The position numbers were made by a program, and so were the translations under genes. Below, in pieces: positions 10,109 to 19,534 of a DNA stretch of 64,000 nucleotides (position 1 is the first letter of the stretch; each line of letters starts with the position of its first letter). The notes below the pieces were generated by a model. That model saw only the letters and a list, made by a program, of their open reading frames with translations. It had not been told where the DNA came from and did no database searches. Source of the stretch: Martinezella lusitana (GTDB lineage Bacteria > Pseudomonadota > Alphaproteobacteria > Rhizobiales > Rhizobiaceae); assembly GCF_900094565.1 (NCBI RefSeq), contig NZ_FMAF01000030.1, positions 1-64,000 on the forward strand, read 5' to 3'.

Positions 10109-11126
10109 TGGTCTGGTCTCCCATCGTCAGAACGATCCGGAATTTCGCCTCACCGGAACGCATTCTTCGGACCGCTTCGGCGGCCTGCTCCAGCGGCATG
10201 GTTTCGATCATCGGCCGCACGCCGGCCAGGACGCTGAAGTCCAATGTCTTCTCGTTCTCGAACGGCGACCCCGTAATTGAGCCGATCACGCCTCGCTCAG
10301 CGCCCACCAGATATCCAGTCGATACCGGCAGGGGATCCTTGCCGACGCCGAGCACGACCAGGCGGCCTTCCGGTGTAAGTGCAGGCATCAAAACCAAGAC
10401 GGCGTCCGGATTGCCGATCGTGGTCAGGATCGCTTTGGCGCCGCCCATCTTATTCAAAGCCTCGGCGGCATTTTCCTTGTTCGTGTCAATGTAACGATGG
10501 GCGCCGAGCTTCACAGCATCTTCGGCAATATTGTCGCCCCGACCCACCGCGACCACGCGGAAGCCCATCTTGCGGGCATATTGCAGCGCCATGTGCCCGA
10601 GCCCGCCTATTCCGAGAATAGCAACCGTATCGCCTGCCTCAGCGCCCGATTTCTTCAAGGCATTGAATGTGGCGATGCCGGCGCAAAGGATCGGTGCTGC
10701 CTCTTCCGATGAAAGCTTGTCCGGAATGGAAACGAGTCCGGTCGCGCGCGCAATCATCATTTCCGCGTAACCGCCATCGCAGGAAGAACCGAGAACGGGC
10801 TGGTTGCGGCATAGATTGAAACGGCCACGGCATTCATTGCATTCGTTGCAATGCCCGCCGAGCCGGCCAACGCCGACGCGCTGGCCGAGCTTCCAAGCCG
10901 AGGGCGTGTTTGATCCAAGCGCGATGATCCGGCCGACCACTTCGTGGCCGGGAACGCGCGGCGGCTGTAGTCTCCGGTCCGCCTTGTCGATGTCGCTTAA
11001 ATCCGCGCCGCAGATGCCGCAGGCTTCAACCGCAATCAGCACTTCTTCGTCGCCCGGCGTCGGTCGGTCCACAAGCTCAAGGCCGCCGGACGTGGATATC
11101 TGCATCGCCCGATAGGTTGTTTTCAT
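10095..11126 (-). CDS. Zinc-dependent alcohol dehydrogenase (MDR family)
   Basis: A 343-residue medium-chain dehydrogenase. The catalytic zinc site is shown by EACGICGADLSD and GHEVVGRI, the structural zinc site by CNECNECRGRFNLC, and the NAD(P)-binding Rossmann motif by VAILGIGGLGHMALQYA. I chose the ATG at 11126 because AGGAGC lies just upstream. It heads a leftward set with the cupin and MFS genes (the cupin start overlaps its stop). It probably oxidises a primary or secondary alcohol; the physiological substrate is unknown. A broken amine oxidase lies just upstream. Confidence 0.88.
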   Translation of the reverse strand: MKTTYRAMQISTSGGLELVDRPTPGDEEVLIAVEACGICGADLSDIDKADRRLQPPRVPGHEVVGRIIALGSNTPSAWKLGQRVGVGRLGGHCNECNECRGRFNLCRNQPVLGSSCDGGYAEMMIARATGLVSIPDKLSSEEAAPILCAGIATFNALKKSGAEAGDTVAILGIGGLGHMALQYARKMGFRVVAVGRGDNIAEDAVKLGAHRYIDTNKENAAEALNKMGGAKAILTTIGNPDAVLVLMPALTPEGRLVVLGVGKDPLPVSTGYLVGAERGVIGSITGSPFENEKTLDFSVLAGVRPMIETMPLEQAAEAVRRMRSGEAKFRIVLTMGDQTNADQ

Positions 11127-11555
11127 GACCTGCTCCTTTCCTCGCATTTCAAGATAGGGGATGAACGATCTCCGTCTCGCCTGGTGATCAGGGGCGTGGC
11201 CACACGCTCACCGGCTTCGATGGCCCCAGCCAGATAACCGGGATCGTTGAGTGCTGTTCGCTGCCTGCCAAACTGATCCAGCTCTGCCAGGTCTGATCGA
11301 CCCCCCAACTCGCGTGCAAATTCCTGAACCGACGGATGCATGTCGGGCCAGCCAGGAAGGGCGGAGATCGAAACCGTCGTGCGAGACATCGGTTTGCGGG
11401 TCAGCCGTGAGAATGCGGCCGCCCAGCCGTTCCCGTGCCTCGACCAGGGTAAAGTCGAGCCCGTTGCGATGAAGGTGATAGGCTGCCGTAAGTCCGGCAA
11501 GGCCGCCGCCGACGATGACAATGGCCTTAGTCGATATTGTTGTCGTTGAAGCCAT
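11123..11555 (-). pseudogene. FAD-dependent amine oxidase, internally deleted and frameshifted
   Basis: The 5' part is clearly an amine-oxidase FAD domain (AIVIVGGGLAGLTAAYHLHR, then LVEARERLGGRI). It then shifts frame (PDMHPSVQEFARELGGRS) and jumps to a sequence like the C-terminal end of the same family (DPGYLAGAIEAGERVA). A full-length enzyme has over 400 residues and only about 130 codons remain, so roughly the middle two thirds have been deleted. No function is expected. It lies directly upstream of the dehydrogenase-cupin-MFS genes and may once have belonged to the same pathway. Confidence 0.75.
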
Positions 11556-11589
11556 TAGCGGGTTATCTGGATGTTATGCTCGCTGCAGT

Positions 11590-11872
11590 TCAGGCGATGG
11601 CGTAAATCCGAATGTCCGGCGCTGCCGCCAGCAGCGGCTTCAATCGGTGACGTCGTCGTCGTTGAAGAGTTCGCTTTCGAGATAGGCCCTGCGTCCTCAA
11701 CGCTGTTGAACCCATGGAGAACCTGCACGTCATCGTCGCGGATCAGAAGCTCCTTGGAGGTCGCTCCGATGTCTGTGAGGAACGTTTCCTTGTATTTCTG
11801 ATAGATGCCGATGGCAGCGCGACGGTTCGCGGCGGCGATCTGAAGGGTGATTTGGAGATAAGCCACGGTCAT
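11590..11872 (-). pseudogene. Small conserved protein, twice frameshifted
   Basis: Three minus-strand frames in succession read MTVAYLQITLQIAAANRRAA to FNSVEDAG, then AYLESELFNDDDVTD, then KPLLAAAPDIRIYAIA and a stop. Joined, they make a protein of about 94 residues with a beta-alpha-beta pattern like small monooxygenase-type or dimeric barrel proteins. I do not recognise a named family with certainty. Two shifts are needed, near 11690 and 11645, so the gene is broken as it stands. It sits between the broken amine oxidase and a LysR gene. Confidence 0.5.
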
Positions 11873-12023
11873 ACTTTCGGGTTTCGCTTGGCCGCACGCG
11901 GCGAGGGATGTTCCTCGCCAAAAATGCATATGCGCCGTTTGATGCGCCCGCATGGCCGGCTTGACAAATGAGAGTTTCTTGGGCGCGGCAAAGAAAATCT
12001 TGGCGCGCTGCGCTGCGGCCGAG

Positions 12024-12947
12024 TTAGGGCCGTGCCGTGCCGGCTTCTTCAAGCAGCCAGTTGCGAAAGGCCTGCAGTTTCGGCAGCGACGCATACTGCG
12101 ACCGGTAGACGATGTAGTAGGCAAGCGTCGATGGCACGGTCACATCGGGGAAGAGCCGCTTGAGCCTTCCCGCAGTCAGATCGTCATGGGCGAGGATGCT
12201 GCGGGCCAGCGCTACGCCCCGACCCTCGATCGCAGCCTGCAGGACGGCAGCGGAATTATTGATACTCATGCCCCTTTGCGGCTGGGAATCTGATACGCCG
12301 CCGGCGCGCAGCCAGCGGTCCCAGGTGACAAAACCGAGTGCCGGGTCCACGGAGAGATCGTGTATGAGCGTCTGGCGCGTCAGATCGGCTGGGACGTTTA
12401 GACTTCCAATTTCTGAAAACCTGGGCGAACAGACAGGAAAGACTTCCTCGTCCATCAGCTTTTCGGCGATCAGGTCCGGCCAGCTTCCATCTCCGTAGCG
12501 CACGCCAATGTCTATTCCATGTGCCTTGTAATCGACCAGCTTCAGGCTCGTCTCGAGCCGAATGTCGGTCTCCGGACATCTGGCCTGGAAGCGGTCGATG
12601 CGGGGCAATAGCCATTTGGCGGCGAAAGCAGGACTGACGGTTACGTTGAGGATTCCGCTCGTTGCGGACGCGCGAAGACGCTCCAGCCCAATGACTAGCT
12701 GATCGAGCCCTGCCCTGATATCGGGAAGGGCATGTTCGGCCCGTTCGGTCGGGGTAAGCCTCGCCTTTCCGGTGGTGGTACGATGAAAGAGCGGCATTCC
12801 CAGCCAATCCTCCAACCCCCGCACCATCTGTCCTACCGCAGCTGAGGTGACTTTGAGTTCCTCGGCAGCCCCGGAGAAGCTGCCGTGACGTGCACTGGCT
12901 TCAAAGGCACGCAGCGCGTTCAGATAGACCGGTGACTTTCTGTTCAA
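12024..12947 (-). CDS. LysR-family regulator (GcvA-like)
   Basis: A 307-residue LysR regulator of the GcvA-like group. The helix-turn-helix is ARHGSFSGAAEELKVTSAAV, followed by VGQMVRGLEDWLGMPLFHRT, and the effector domain carries LLPRIDRFQARCPETDIRLE and HGIDIGVRYGDGSWPDL, both typical of GcvA-type proteins. It is on the same strand as, and upstream of, the decayed small gene and amine oxidase, which suggests it controlled that set. Effector unknown. The frame is intact at normal length. Confidence 0.88.
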   Translation of the reverse strand: MNRKSPVYLNALRAFEASARHGSFSGAAEELKVTSAAVGQMVRGLEDWLGMPLFHRTTTGKARLTPTERAEHALPDIRAGLDQLVIGLERLRASATSGILNVTVSPAFAAKWLLPRIDRFQARCPETDIRLETSLKLVDYKAHGIDIGVRYGDGSWPDLIAEKLMDEEVFPVCSPRFSEIGSLNVPADLTRQTLIHDLSVDPALGFVTWDRWLRAGGVSDSQPQRGMSINNSAAVLQAAIEGRGVALARSILAHDDLTAGRLKRLFPDVTVPSTLAYYIVYRSQYASLPKLQAFRNWLLEEAGTARP

Positions 12948-13278
12948 AGTGACTTTCTCCTACGCGAAGAAGGGAGAATTGAGCGGCAAAGCCACGAAGC
13001 GACATCTCCATTATGGGCCACACCCCGTCAAGTCCTGTGAGGCAAAGAACGACGTTGTTTGAGTTCCGACGCGCCGCCGATCACGACTCATCGCCGGAAC
13101 CAGCTTAGGGTTTGCGCGAGACCCAATCAGACTGTCGTGTGCTCTCTCGTTCCACCACTTCAAATCCCACGTCGATGATCTGGCAGGAACGGTCGTTACT
13201 GACTGCCGATGCCGCAACAACGCATATTTTCGAGGCGTAGTCACATGCATATGCCTGTCCCGCCAAATCAGCCTTATA
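12948..13278. other. Intergenic stretch without recognised gene
   Basis: This stretch lies between the GcvA-like regulator and the HxlR remnant. I see no convincing coding sequence, RNA gene or repeat. It should hold the promoter of the regulator at its left end and, at its right end, the lost start of the HxlR gene. Confidence 0.4.
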
Positions 13279-13617
13279 CCAAACCCCAACTGTCGCAGGG
13301 TCAACGCGATTCTCGGCCGCATCCGCGACAAATGGACCATCCTGAAGATCACGATGCTTGCCGACCGGCCGCGGCGCTTCAATGAGTTGAAACGCGTGAT
13401 AGGCGAGATTTCCCAACAAATGCTCACCCGCAACCTGAAGTCTCTGGAAGCGGACGGGATGGTGACCCGCAAGGTCTATGCGACCGTGCCGCCTCAGGTC
13501 GAGTATGGCGTGACAGATCTCGGCAGGTCTCTTGCCGCACCGATCATGCAACTGGCGACCTGGGTGCTGGATCATCTGGGCGAAATTGAAGCCTGTCGCG
13601 CGCTGGTTCGTGCATGA
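13279..13617 (+). pseudogene. HxlR-family regulator lacking a start
   Basis: The frame gives an HxlR-type winged helix: NPNCRRVNAILGRIRDKWTI, RFNELKRVIGEISQQMLTRN, and TVPPQVEYGVTDLGRSLAAP. It covers nearly the whole family length (about 110 to 120 residues), including the cysteine near the N-terminus. No ATG, GTG or TTG is well placed at its 5' end, and a likely start (ATG near 13250) is in another frame, so the N-terminus looks frameshifted. The internal ATG at 13354 would lose the cysteine. HxlR proteins often control nearby oxidoreductases; a broken aldo/keto reductase lies about 1 kb downstream. Confidence 0.65.
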
Positions 13618-13629
13618 GCTCTAAGAAGA

Positions 13630-14510
13630 CTAGGCTACCGATTCAACGATGTTCTGCAGTTTTCCGGCGTCCTGCCGGGGTGGTGCGCCGAACAGCCGTT
13701 TGTATTCGCGACTGAACTGCGAAACGCTCTCGTAGCCGACAGCGTAGGCGACGCTTGCTGCTTCTGAGCGCTCCGCGATCAGGCGCCGACGCGCCTCGTG
13801 CAGGCGGATTTGCTTCTGGTACTGGAGCGGGCTCAAGCCGCTAATCGCCTTGAAGCGGCGATGGAACACCGACACGCTCATGCCGGCCACAGTGGCCATG
13901 GCTGCGATGCTGAGATGCTCCGTGTAATGCTCGCGAATCCATGCCATTGCCCGCCGGACATGGGACAGGCGGCTACCGTTGCCGGCAATCTGCCGGAGCA
14001 ACGCCCCTTGAGGTCCCATGAGCAAGCGAAACATGAGTTCGTGCTCCCTGTGACGCGCCATGATCGGGATTTCATCCTGGCGGTCGAGAAGTTCAACGAG
14101 GCGCCGCCAGGCGTCGATCAATGCCGGCCCTGCGGGGCTGAAGCCGAATCCTTTATTCATTGGGGGTTCCGGCATGCTGCCCATCTCCAGGAGCAGTGCG
14201 GATATTACCTCCGGATCGATGTAGAGGTTGAGAGCGACATAGGGCTCCTCGGGTGACGCTTCGCTGATCTGTCCCATGGCGGCGAGTTCGGCCGCCACGA
14301 CCATGCAGTGGCCGGCGCCATACTCAAGCACCTGGTCGCCGATGAAGACCTGCTTGGATCCTTGCAGCACGAAGCAGACAACCGGGTTGTAGACCGCCAG
14401 CCCGGCTCCGACGGTCGATCGAAGGTGCTGACGCTGACCCGCGGCATCTTCGGTTGGGGCTTGCCTGCATGGCGCAAGACAATGGCTTTGAGCTGGGCAA
14501 GATCGGTCAT
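13630..14510 (-). pseudogene. AraC-family regulator, frameshifted near its N-terminus
   Basis: The C-terminal two thirds is an AraC regulator in one frame: sensor part from AVYNPVVCFVLQGSKQVFIG, then two helix-turn-helix motifs (SIAAMATVAGMSVSVFHRRF and VAYAVGYESVSQFSREYKRL). The native beginning (MTDLAQLKAIVLRHAGKPQP) lies in a different frame starting at 14510, so a shift occurs near 14410. The long in-frame N-terminal extension in the main frame is not family-like. This is the AraC_N subgroup usually found beside aldo/keto reductases, and such a gene lies divergently next to it. Confidence 0.75.
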
Positions 14511-14644
14511 GGGGCCCTCTGCCCTCGTTAGCCTGCAAACGTCAAGCGATCAGCAGGATCAGGCAATGAAACGGTAGGATCGGACATCGTCAATCGAAGT
14601 GTCAAACTCAAAATGGGCGCATCGGATAAGAAAGGACATTCACG

Positions 14645-15590
14645 ATGCAGCAACGCAAGCTTGGCCGACACGGCCTTACGGTCGGCGCCATTGGTTACGG
14701 TGCCACGGGCACCGCCATCGGTTACGGCCCCAGCGACGATCAGGAATCGATCACGGCCATCCGCCGCGCCCATGAGCTCGGCGTCACCCACTTCGACACC
14801 GCACGCATGTACGGCTGGGGTGAAGGTGAGAAGCTGCTCGGCATTGCGCTGCGGCCAATTCGTGATCAGGTGACGATCGCAACGAAATTCGGCTTGACGG
14901 AAAGCTACTCCCCTGACTCCCGGCCGGAGACCATCCGTGACGTTGTGGACTCCAGACTCAAGAATCTGAACATCGACACCATCGATCTGCTTTACCAGCA
15001 CATTCCCGACCCCAACGTCCCGATCGAAGACGTGGTCGGCGTGATGCAGGAGTTTGTCCACGCGGGTAAGGTGAAATGCCTCGGTCCTCTCCAACTCGGA
15101 TGAGGACACCATCCGTCGCGCCAGTGCCGTTGCCCCTATCTCGATTCAGCAATACCAGTATTCCATCCTCGCCAGGGACGTGGAGCCGCTGCTGCCGGTC
15201 CTTGAAGAATTAGGCATCGGACTGGTTGCCTATTCCCCGTTGGCGCGTGGTTTCCTGACTGGCCACGTAGCATCTCGCGATCAATACGCCGCCGACGATT
15301 TCCGGCAGAACCTCGGGTGGTGGGCGCCGGCGAATTTCGCCAAGAACGTCGAGATTGCAAAAGAGCTCACCTCGCTCGCCGCGGCGAAAGGCGTCAGCCT
15401 CTCCCAGCTTGCGTTGGCTTGGCTGCTCACGCGAAAGGACTACATCGTGCCGATCCCAGGTGCTCGCAATCAGCAACGTGTGTCGGAGAACATTTCCGCC
15501 GCGGAACTGGTACTGACGGACGCGGACCTCAAGCGTATCGACGAGATCGCTCCAAATGGGGGCATCGGCGGACGAATTTGGGGTGAGTAA
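14645..15590 (+). pseudogene. Aldo/keto reductase, frameshifted
   Basis: NADPH-dependent aldo/keto reductase of about 314 residues if repaired. The first frame has the cofactor and catalytic region (TVGAIGYGATGTAIGYGPSD, FDTARMYGWGEGEKLL with the catalytic tyrosine, TKFGLTE with the lysine). After GKVKCLG the family sequence continues one frame over as LSNSDEDTIRRASAVAPISI, then through VAYSPLARGFLTG and IPIPGARNQQRV-like elements to the stop at 15590. One extra C near 15083 explains the break. It is divergent from an AraC gene, the usual regulatory pairing. Confidence 0.82.
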
Positions 15591-15804
15591 TGTCAGCAGG
15601 TGATTTGCTCGGCCCGCCGCGCGCGATCGTCCAGGTTCGATAGGGCGCTCCTCGAAAGGGTCGAGCGCCCTCGCAGGCCGCTCGGCGATGTCGAAGACAG
15701 CGGCATTATCCTGGTTTTCGCGCAAACCCTTGTAGGAGGCATGACGAAGGTTGCCGTCATGTGTCCAGCCGCGGAGCTCGATTTCGGCAATCACAACTGC
15801 ATAT

Positions 15805-16521
15805 TTACAAACTTCTCACCAGCCGAGGAAAACTTGTCGACCGCCGCCTGTTTACCTCTTGTACGACGCGTGGGAGCGCGTTCTGTTCGAGATCAAGGTG
15901 ACTCATCAATGCTGATTCCACCGCGCCCGTTGCCTTGCTCAATAACCGCATCGCGTCGATCAGCCTTGCAAGGCTTTGTTCGTAGGAAGGGCCAAGCTCC
16001 GAGATAATTATTTCCATCCGGACGGGATGTGAGCAAAAACAGAATTTGTCGACAATTCGGCAGATTTCGCAGTTTGCCGACAGCTGGGCAATTTGGGCAA
16101 AGACGGCTTCGGCATGTATCGCGAGCTGGTCGCGGGGCGGGTTGTCACGCTCGCCGTCAGTATCCGGCACATGCGGCCGCATACGCCAGAGCGCGTAGGT
16201 GAGGGTTTGACGTGCGATACCATACAAGTCCAACAATGCTCCCTCCACGAGCGGCCTGGTGAAATAGCCTTTCTGAGGGATCGAAACGATCTTGCCCTCT
16301 GCGGCAAGTCGGATGAGTGCTTCGCGTATCGGTGTCCGCCCAAGGTCCAGTTCGCAGGCAAGCTCCTGATCACTAAGATGTTGCACCGGCACGCGAGCAT
16401 AGCGGTAAAGCAATTGAAGTACCGCATTATAGGCCGCGTCAGCCTTTGCGGGGACCTGTTCACCAGCGGAAGTTGGAACGGCTATTCCGCGACATTGGAG
16501 AGCATTCTCGCAAAGCCACAT
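15805..16521 (-). CDS. GntR-family transcriptional regulator
   Basis: A 238-residue regulator with an N-terminal GntR winged helix (QHLSDQELACELDLGRTPIR, then EALIRLAAEGKIVSIPQKGY) and an all-helical C-terminal ligand domain of the FCD type (LYGIARQTLTYALWRMRPHV). The first 20 or so residues may not be native; the codon at 16521 is simply the longest start. Nothing next to it is an obvious target, and the ligand is unknown. It ends about 214 bases from the aldo/keto reductase remnant, convergent with it. Confidence 0.8.
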   Translation of the reverse strand: MWLCENALQCRGIAVPTSAGEQVPAKADAAYNAVLQLLYRYARVPVQHLSDQELACELDLGRTPIREALIRLAAEGKIVSIPQKGYFTRPLVEGALLDLYGIARQTLTYALWRMRPHVPDTDGERDNPPRDQLAIHAEAVFAQIAQLSANCEICRIVDKFCFCSHPVRMEIIISELGPSYEQSLARLIDAMRLLSKATGAVESALMSHLDLEQNALPRVVQEVNRRRSTSFPRLVRSL

Positions 16522-16795
16522 TTTTCAGTTTCCTCTGTCGATGCAATTGAAGACCGCGTGACGCCGGGAAATTCAAACGCCACAACGCTTTGGGCTGCTT
16601 AAGGATTCGTGGGGACGTGATTTTTGAAGTCCACTATAGATGACAGTCTGGCTGAGGTCACGCCTTCCATGATCTGATGGTCCGAAACACGATTCATGGC
16701 AGTCTACGATATGTTCACACGGTCAGATCAGTTGGAGTCCCGGAGGAGGTTTGAGTACACGCAGACCAACACAGGCGCCCCTTGGCCCGTCTGAC
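16522..16795. other. Intergenic stretch without recognised gene
   Basis: This gap between the GntR regulator and the acetyltransferase holds only a 32-codon open frame (from 16696) with no family resemblance. I see no structural RNA, repeat or clear promoter motif. Confidence 0.3.
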
Positions 16796-17299
16796 CTAGG
16801 CCGTACTTGCGACCAGCAACATCTTTGTCATTAAAGTCGCATCACCATAAGGTGTCTGTACGTGGTCCATTTCCGACCAGCCATTCTTTGTATAGAGGAG
16901 CTTTGCGCTCTCCGTGGTAAGATAAAGCCTTTCGTAGCCGAGGCGCAAAGCTTCGTGTTCCAGCCTCTTAACCAGCAATGAAGCTGTACCCTTATTGCGA
17001 TGAAATGGATGGACGTACAGCGACTTTAGCCAGGGCGAAAGATCAGGCCTTCCTTTAAAATCACAATTGGAAAGGCTGATCATCCCTGTGGGTCTGCTGT
17101 CTTCGCTAGCAACCAAAGTTAGCGGCATAGAACTTCTTGAGGAGGCTTGGAACTCACGCTGTGTCTGCTCGAATGAGCCATTGGCCTGACAACCCCATTG
17201 CCCAAAGGACCAGCTTGCACAAACCGGAACCAGATCGCGACAATTCTCCAGATACTCAATCACTATTGGAGCTTGAATGTGTATTTGCTTTTCAGCCAT
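16796..17299 (-). CDS. GNAT-family N-acetyltransferase
   Basis: A 167-residue acetyl-CoA-dependent acetyltransferase. The acetyl-CoA binding loop is visible in VHPFHRNKGTASLLVKRLE (motif A), preceded by a beta strand with WLKSLYVHP and followed by YERLYLTTESAKLLYTKNGW (motif B), a pattern common in small-molecule and antibiotic acetylating GNATs. Substrate unknown. It is on the same strand as the HAD and DegT genes upstream but about 200 bases away, so co-transcription is uncertain. Confidence 0.85.
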   Translation of the reverse strand: MAEKQIHIQAPIVIEYLENCRDLVPVCASWSFGQWGCQANGSFEQTQREFQASSRSSMPLTLVASEDSRPTGMISLSNCDFKGRPDLSPWLKSLYVHPFHRNKGTASLLVKRLEHEALRLGYERLYLTTESAKLLYTKNGWSEMDHVQTPYGDATLMTKMLLVASTA

Positions 17300-17500
17300 C
17301 GTCTCTTCCTATTTGCCGAGTGTCGGGTTGCTTTAGATTGAAGCTCTTCCTAAAGAGCATTGCAGCGGGATAATCTGACGCTGATCAGTAGCCGCGGACA
17401 AAAGGGGTCCTCACCTGGGTAACCCTCCAACGCAAACGCATTTGCGCGTTTGGTTCGCTCGCTACGGCTCCAGCCTGCCTGGCACACCATCGCCCAACCA

Positions 17501-18169
17501 TCAACTTGATAGAATTTCTGGCAAAGCCGCCATCTGGCTGAATGTTCTCATGGCGCCGGCTTCCAGCAATTTTTCAGCATGTCCAAGAGGACAATGAGAA
17601 CCACCGACGAAACCAATTACCCGCATTTTAGCCGCCACAGCCGCCTGGACCCCGGCAACGCTATCTTCGATGACCAAGCAATTATCCGCCGACGTGTTCA
17701 TTCTCTCAGACGCAAATAGAAAAAGATCCGGGGCGGGCTTGCCACGTGAGACTTGGGAAGCACTGAATACATTCGGCGAAAAATAATCGTAGAGGTCTGT
17801 TAGCTTGAGCGCGAAATGCAGTTCCTTCAGATTGCTGCTCGATGCCACGCAACGCGCCACATCAATGGCATCCAGAACTTCGTTGACGCCTGAGATGGCT
17901 TTGAGATCGCTGGCATACCGTCTACCAATTTCTGCCATAGCATATTCATGATGCCCCGCCGGCAAGCGCAAGCCAGACTCAGCTTCGATGGTTGAATAGG
18001 TTTGCCGATCAGTCATGCCTGTGAAGCGACGATTGTAAGTCTCCGCAGCTATATTATATCCGTGCGCTGCCAACACTTCGATATGAACCGCTGTCGCAAT
18101 GATTTCGCTGTCGATTAGGACTCCATCACAATCGAAAATCAGAAGTTTTGGCGTTTTGTACGAGGTCAT
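17501..18169 (-). CDS. HAD-superfamily phosphatase (phosphoglucomutase/GPH-like)
   Basis: A 222-residue HAD hydrolase. Motif I is LLIFDCDGVLIDSEIIA, with the nucleophilic aspartate and the acid/base aspartate two residues later; motif II is CVASSSNLKEL, the lysine is in SRGKPAPDLFLFA, and motif IV is CLVIEDSVAGVQAA. An alpha-helical C1 cap lies between motifs I and II, as in phosphoglycolate phosphatases and beta-phosphoglucomutases. I chose the ATG at 18169 because GGAG precedes it. It follows the DegT-family gene by 78 bases in the same direction and probably shares its transcript. The substrate, probably a sugar phosphate, is inferred. Confidence 0.87.
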   Translation of the reverse strand: MTSYKTPKLLIFDCDGVLIDSEIIATAVHIEVLAAHGYNIAAETYNRRFTGMTDRQTYSTIEAESGLRLPAGHHEYAMAEIGRRYASDLKAISGVNEVLDAIDVARCVASSSNLKELHFALKLTDLYDYFSPNVFSASQVSRGKPAPDLFLFASERMNTSADNCLVIEDSVAGVQAAVAAKMRVIGFVGGSHCPLGHAEKLLEAGAMRTFSQMAALPEILSS

Positions 18170-18247
18170 GGGATCACTCCGTTGTCGCTGGAAAACGGCG
18201 TTGCAAGAGAGCAAGCGCGAAGGTGACTTTGCTTGGATTCAGCTTGT

Positions 18248-19534
18248 TCAGACGGTTGTCATGATATCGGAAATCTTTGGGCCAAACTTGGAAAGAGCCG
18301 TCCAGACCCGATGAAATGCTTCTGCGTAAAGTTCCATTACCCCGGCTTCGTTGGGTGGCGCGATTTCCGATACGCAAAACATGGTATCTAAAAGTTTTAC
18401 CGTGTTTGGAAAATCGGCGGCTTTCCAATCCTTGGCAATATTCGGCAGATATTCGAACACTGGCTTCCTGAGCCAGATCAAAACGGGCACGCCCTCCGCC
18501 TGCAGCAGTTTGACGATGGTATCCCTTGCCGTCGGACCCGGACCAAAACCGAGAGCTTCCGGCTCGATGCGAAGTGGGAAGCTGAGCATGGACTGATTGC
18601 AGTCAGATGGGTCGAAGAGGGGAAATATACCGGAGAGATCTCGGATCATTTCCCATAGAATTTTCCCATTATTCCTTCGAATCTGAAGTTGTGTCTCGAG
18701 GTTGCTCAATCGCATTTTTGCTATGGAGGAGGAGAAGACGTTCGGACGGTAGTTATATCCTGCTGAAGACGGCGAAAAAGTCCGATCTCCGTTTCGAGAT
18801 GAACTCGTCAGTGAAACGCAGTCCACATGTTCAATTAGATCTTTGTCCTCCGTAATCACGAATCCGAGCTCGCCGGCTCCAAGATGCTTGGCGCCGTTGC
18901 CAGACAAAGCGAGGGCGTCTGTATCAATGTATGCCCCATTTGCGATCGCTTTTATGGCGCCGATCGATTGGCAGACGTCATCAATCACGGCAATCCCTTC
19001 GGCGCGCGCGGCAGATCTTGCATCAGGAACACGAATGTTATTCCCGAAGAGATGGGTAATGAGAACCGCTCCGACACCGGGTCCGAATCGGTCGGCTGCC
19101 GCGTCTTGATCGATCCCGGCGAGGTTCATGTCGACATCAACGAAATCGGGCTGAAGGCCACTAATCGCAATTGGCCCCACCGCGCCCGGCCAATTTAGCG
19201 CCGCAGTCACCACCTGCTCGCCTCGACCTTTAAAATAATCAAGCTCGATATGGATTGCCGCCGTACCACTGCCGACGGCGCGCACCTTCCACTTCCCCGT
19301 CCAAGTAGCGAGATCCTGCTCCAAATCGGCCACGATAGGGTGATTGACCCGATGATACTTTCCACTGTCTACAACTTCGCGGAGTGCATCCAAATGCTCC
19401 GTCTGTGTGGCTGGCCAAGGCGTGATCCGCCCGGAAGGAACGGTGGGCTCCCCACCAAGGAGAGCGAGATCCCTTTCTCGCTGGTGCCCTCCGGACTCAC
19501 AGAGGTCCAGATTATTGCTGGCAAATTCGTTCAT
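18248..19534 (-). CDS. DegT/DnrJ/EryC1/StrS-family PLP aminotransferase
   Basis: A 428-residue PLP enzyme of the sugar/cyclitol aminotransferase family. Marks are the N-terminal GKYHRVNHPIVADLEQDLA, the cofactor segment VGSGTAAIHIELD, the aspartate motif AVIDDVCQSIGA, and the Schiff-base lysine in SGNGAKHLGAGELG. These enzymes transaminate keto-sugars or keto-inositols. With the HAD phosphatase next door it could form part of an aminated sugar or aminocyclitol pathway, which is inference. Base composition is lower in GC than neighbouring blocks, suggesting separate acquisition. A divergent ROK regulator lies about 370 bases upstream. Confidence 0.87.
   Translation of the reverse strand: MNEFASNNLDLCESGGHQRERDLALLGGEPTVPSGRITPWPATQTEHLDALREVVDSGKYHRVNHPIVADLEQDLATWTGKWKVRAVGSGTAAIHIELDYFKGRGEQVVTAALNWPGAVGPIAISGLQPDFVDVDMNLAGIDQDAAADRFGPGVGAVLITHLFGNNIRVPDARSAARAEGIAVIDDVCQSIGAIKAIANGAYIDTDALALSGNGAKHLGAGELGFVITEDKDLIEHVDCVSLTSSSRNGDRTFSPSSAGYNYRPNVFSSSIAKMRLSNLETQLQIRRNNGKILWEMIRDLSGIFPLFDPSDCNQSMLSFPLRIEPEALGFGPGPTARDTIVKLLQAEGVPVLIWLRKPVFEYLPNIAKDWKAADFPNTVKLLDTMFCVSEIAPPNEAGVMELYAEAFHRVWTALSKFGPKISDIMTTV

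Noticed and set aside
17440..17490. Terminator or operator hairpin (CAACGCAAACGC and GCGCGTTTGG)
   Set aside because: An imperfect repeat without a T run, not at a consistent position for a terminator; too weak to annotate.
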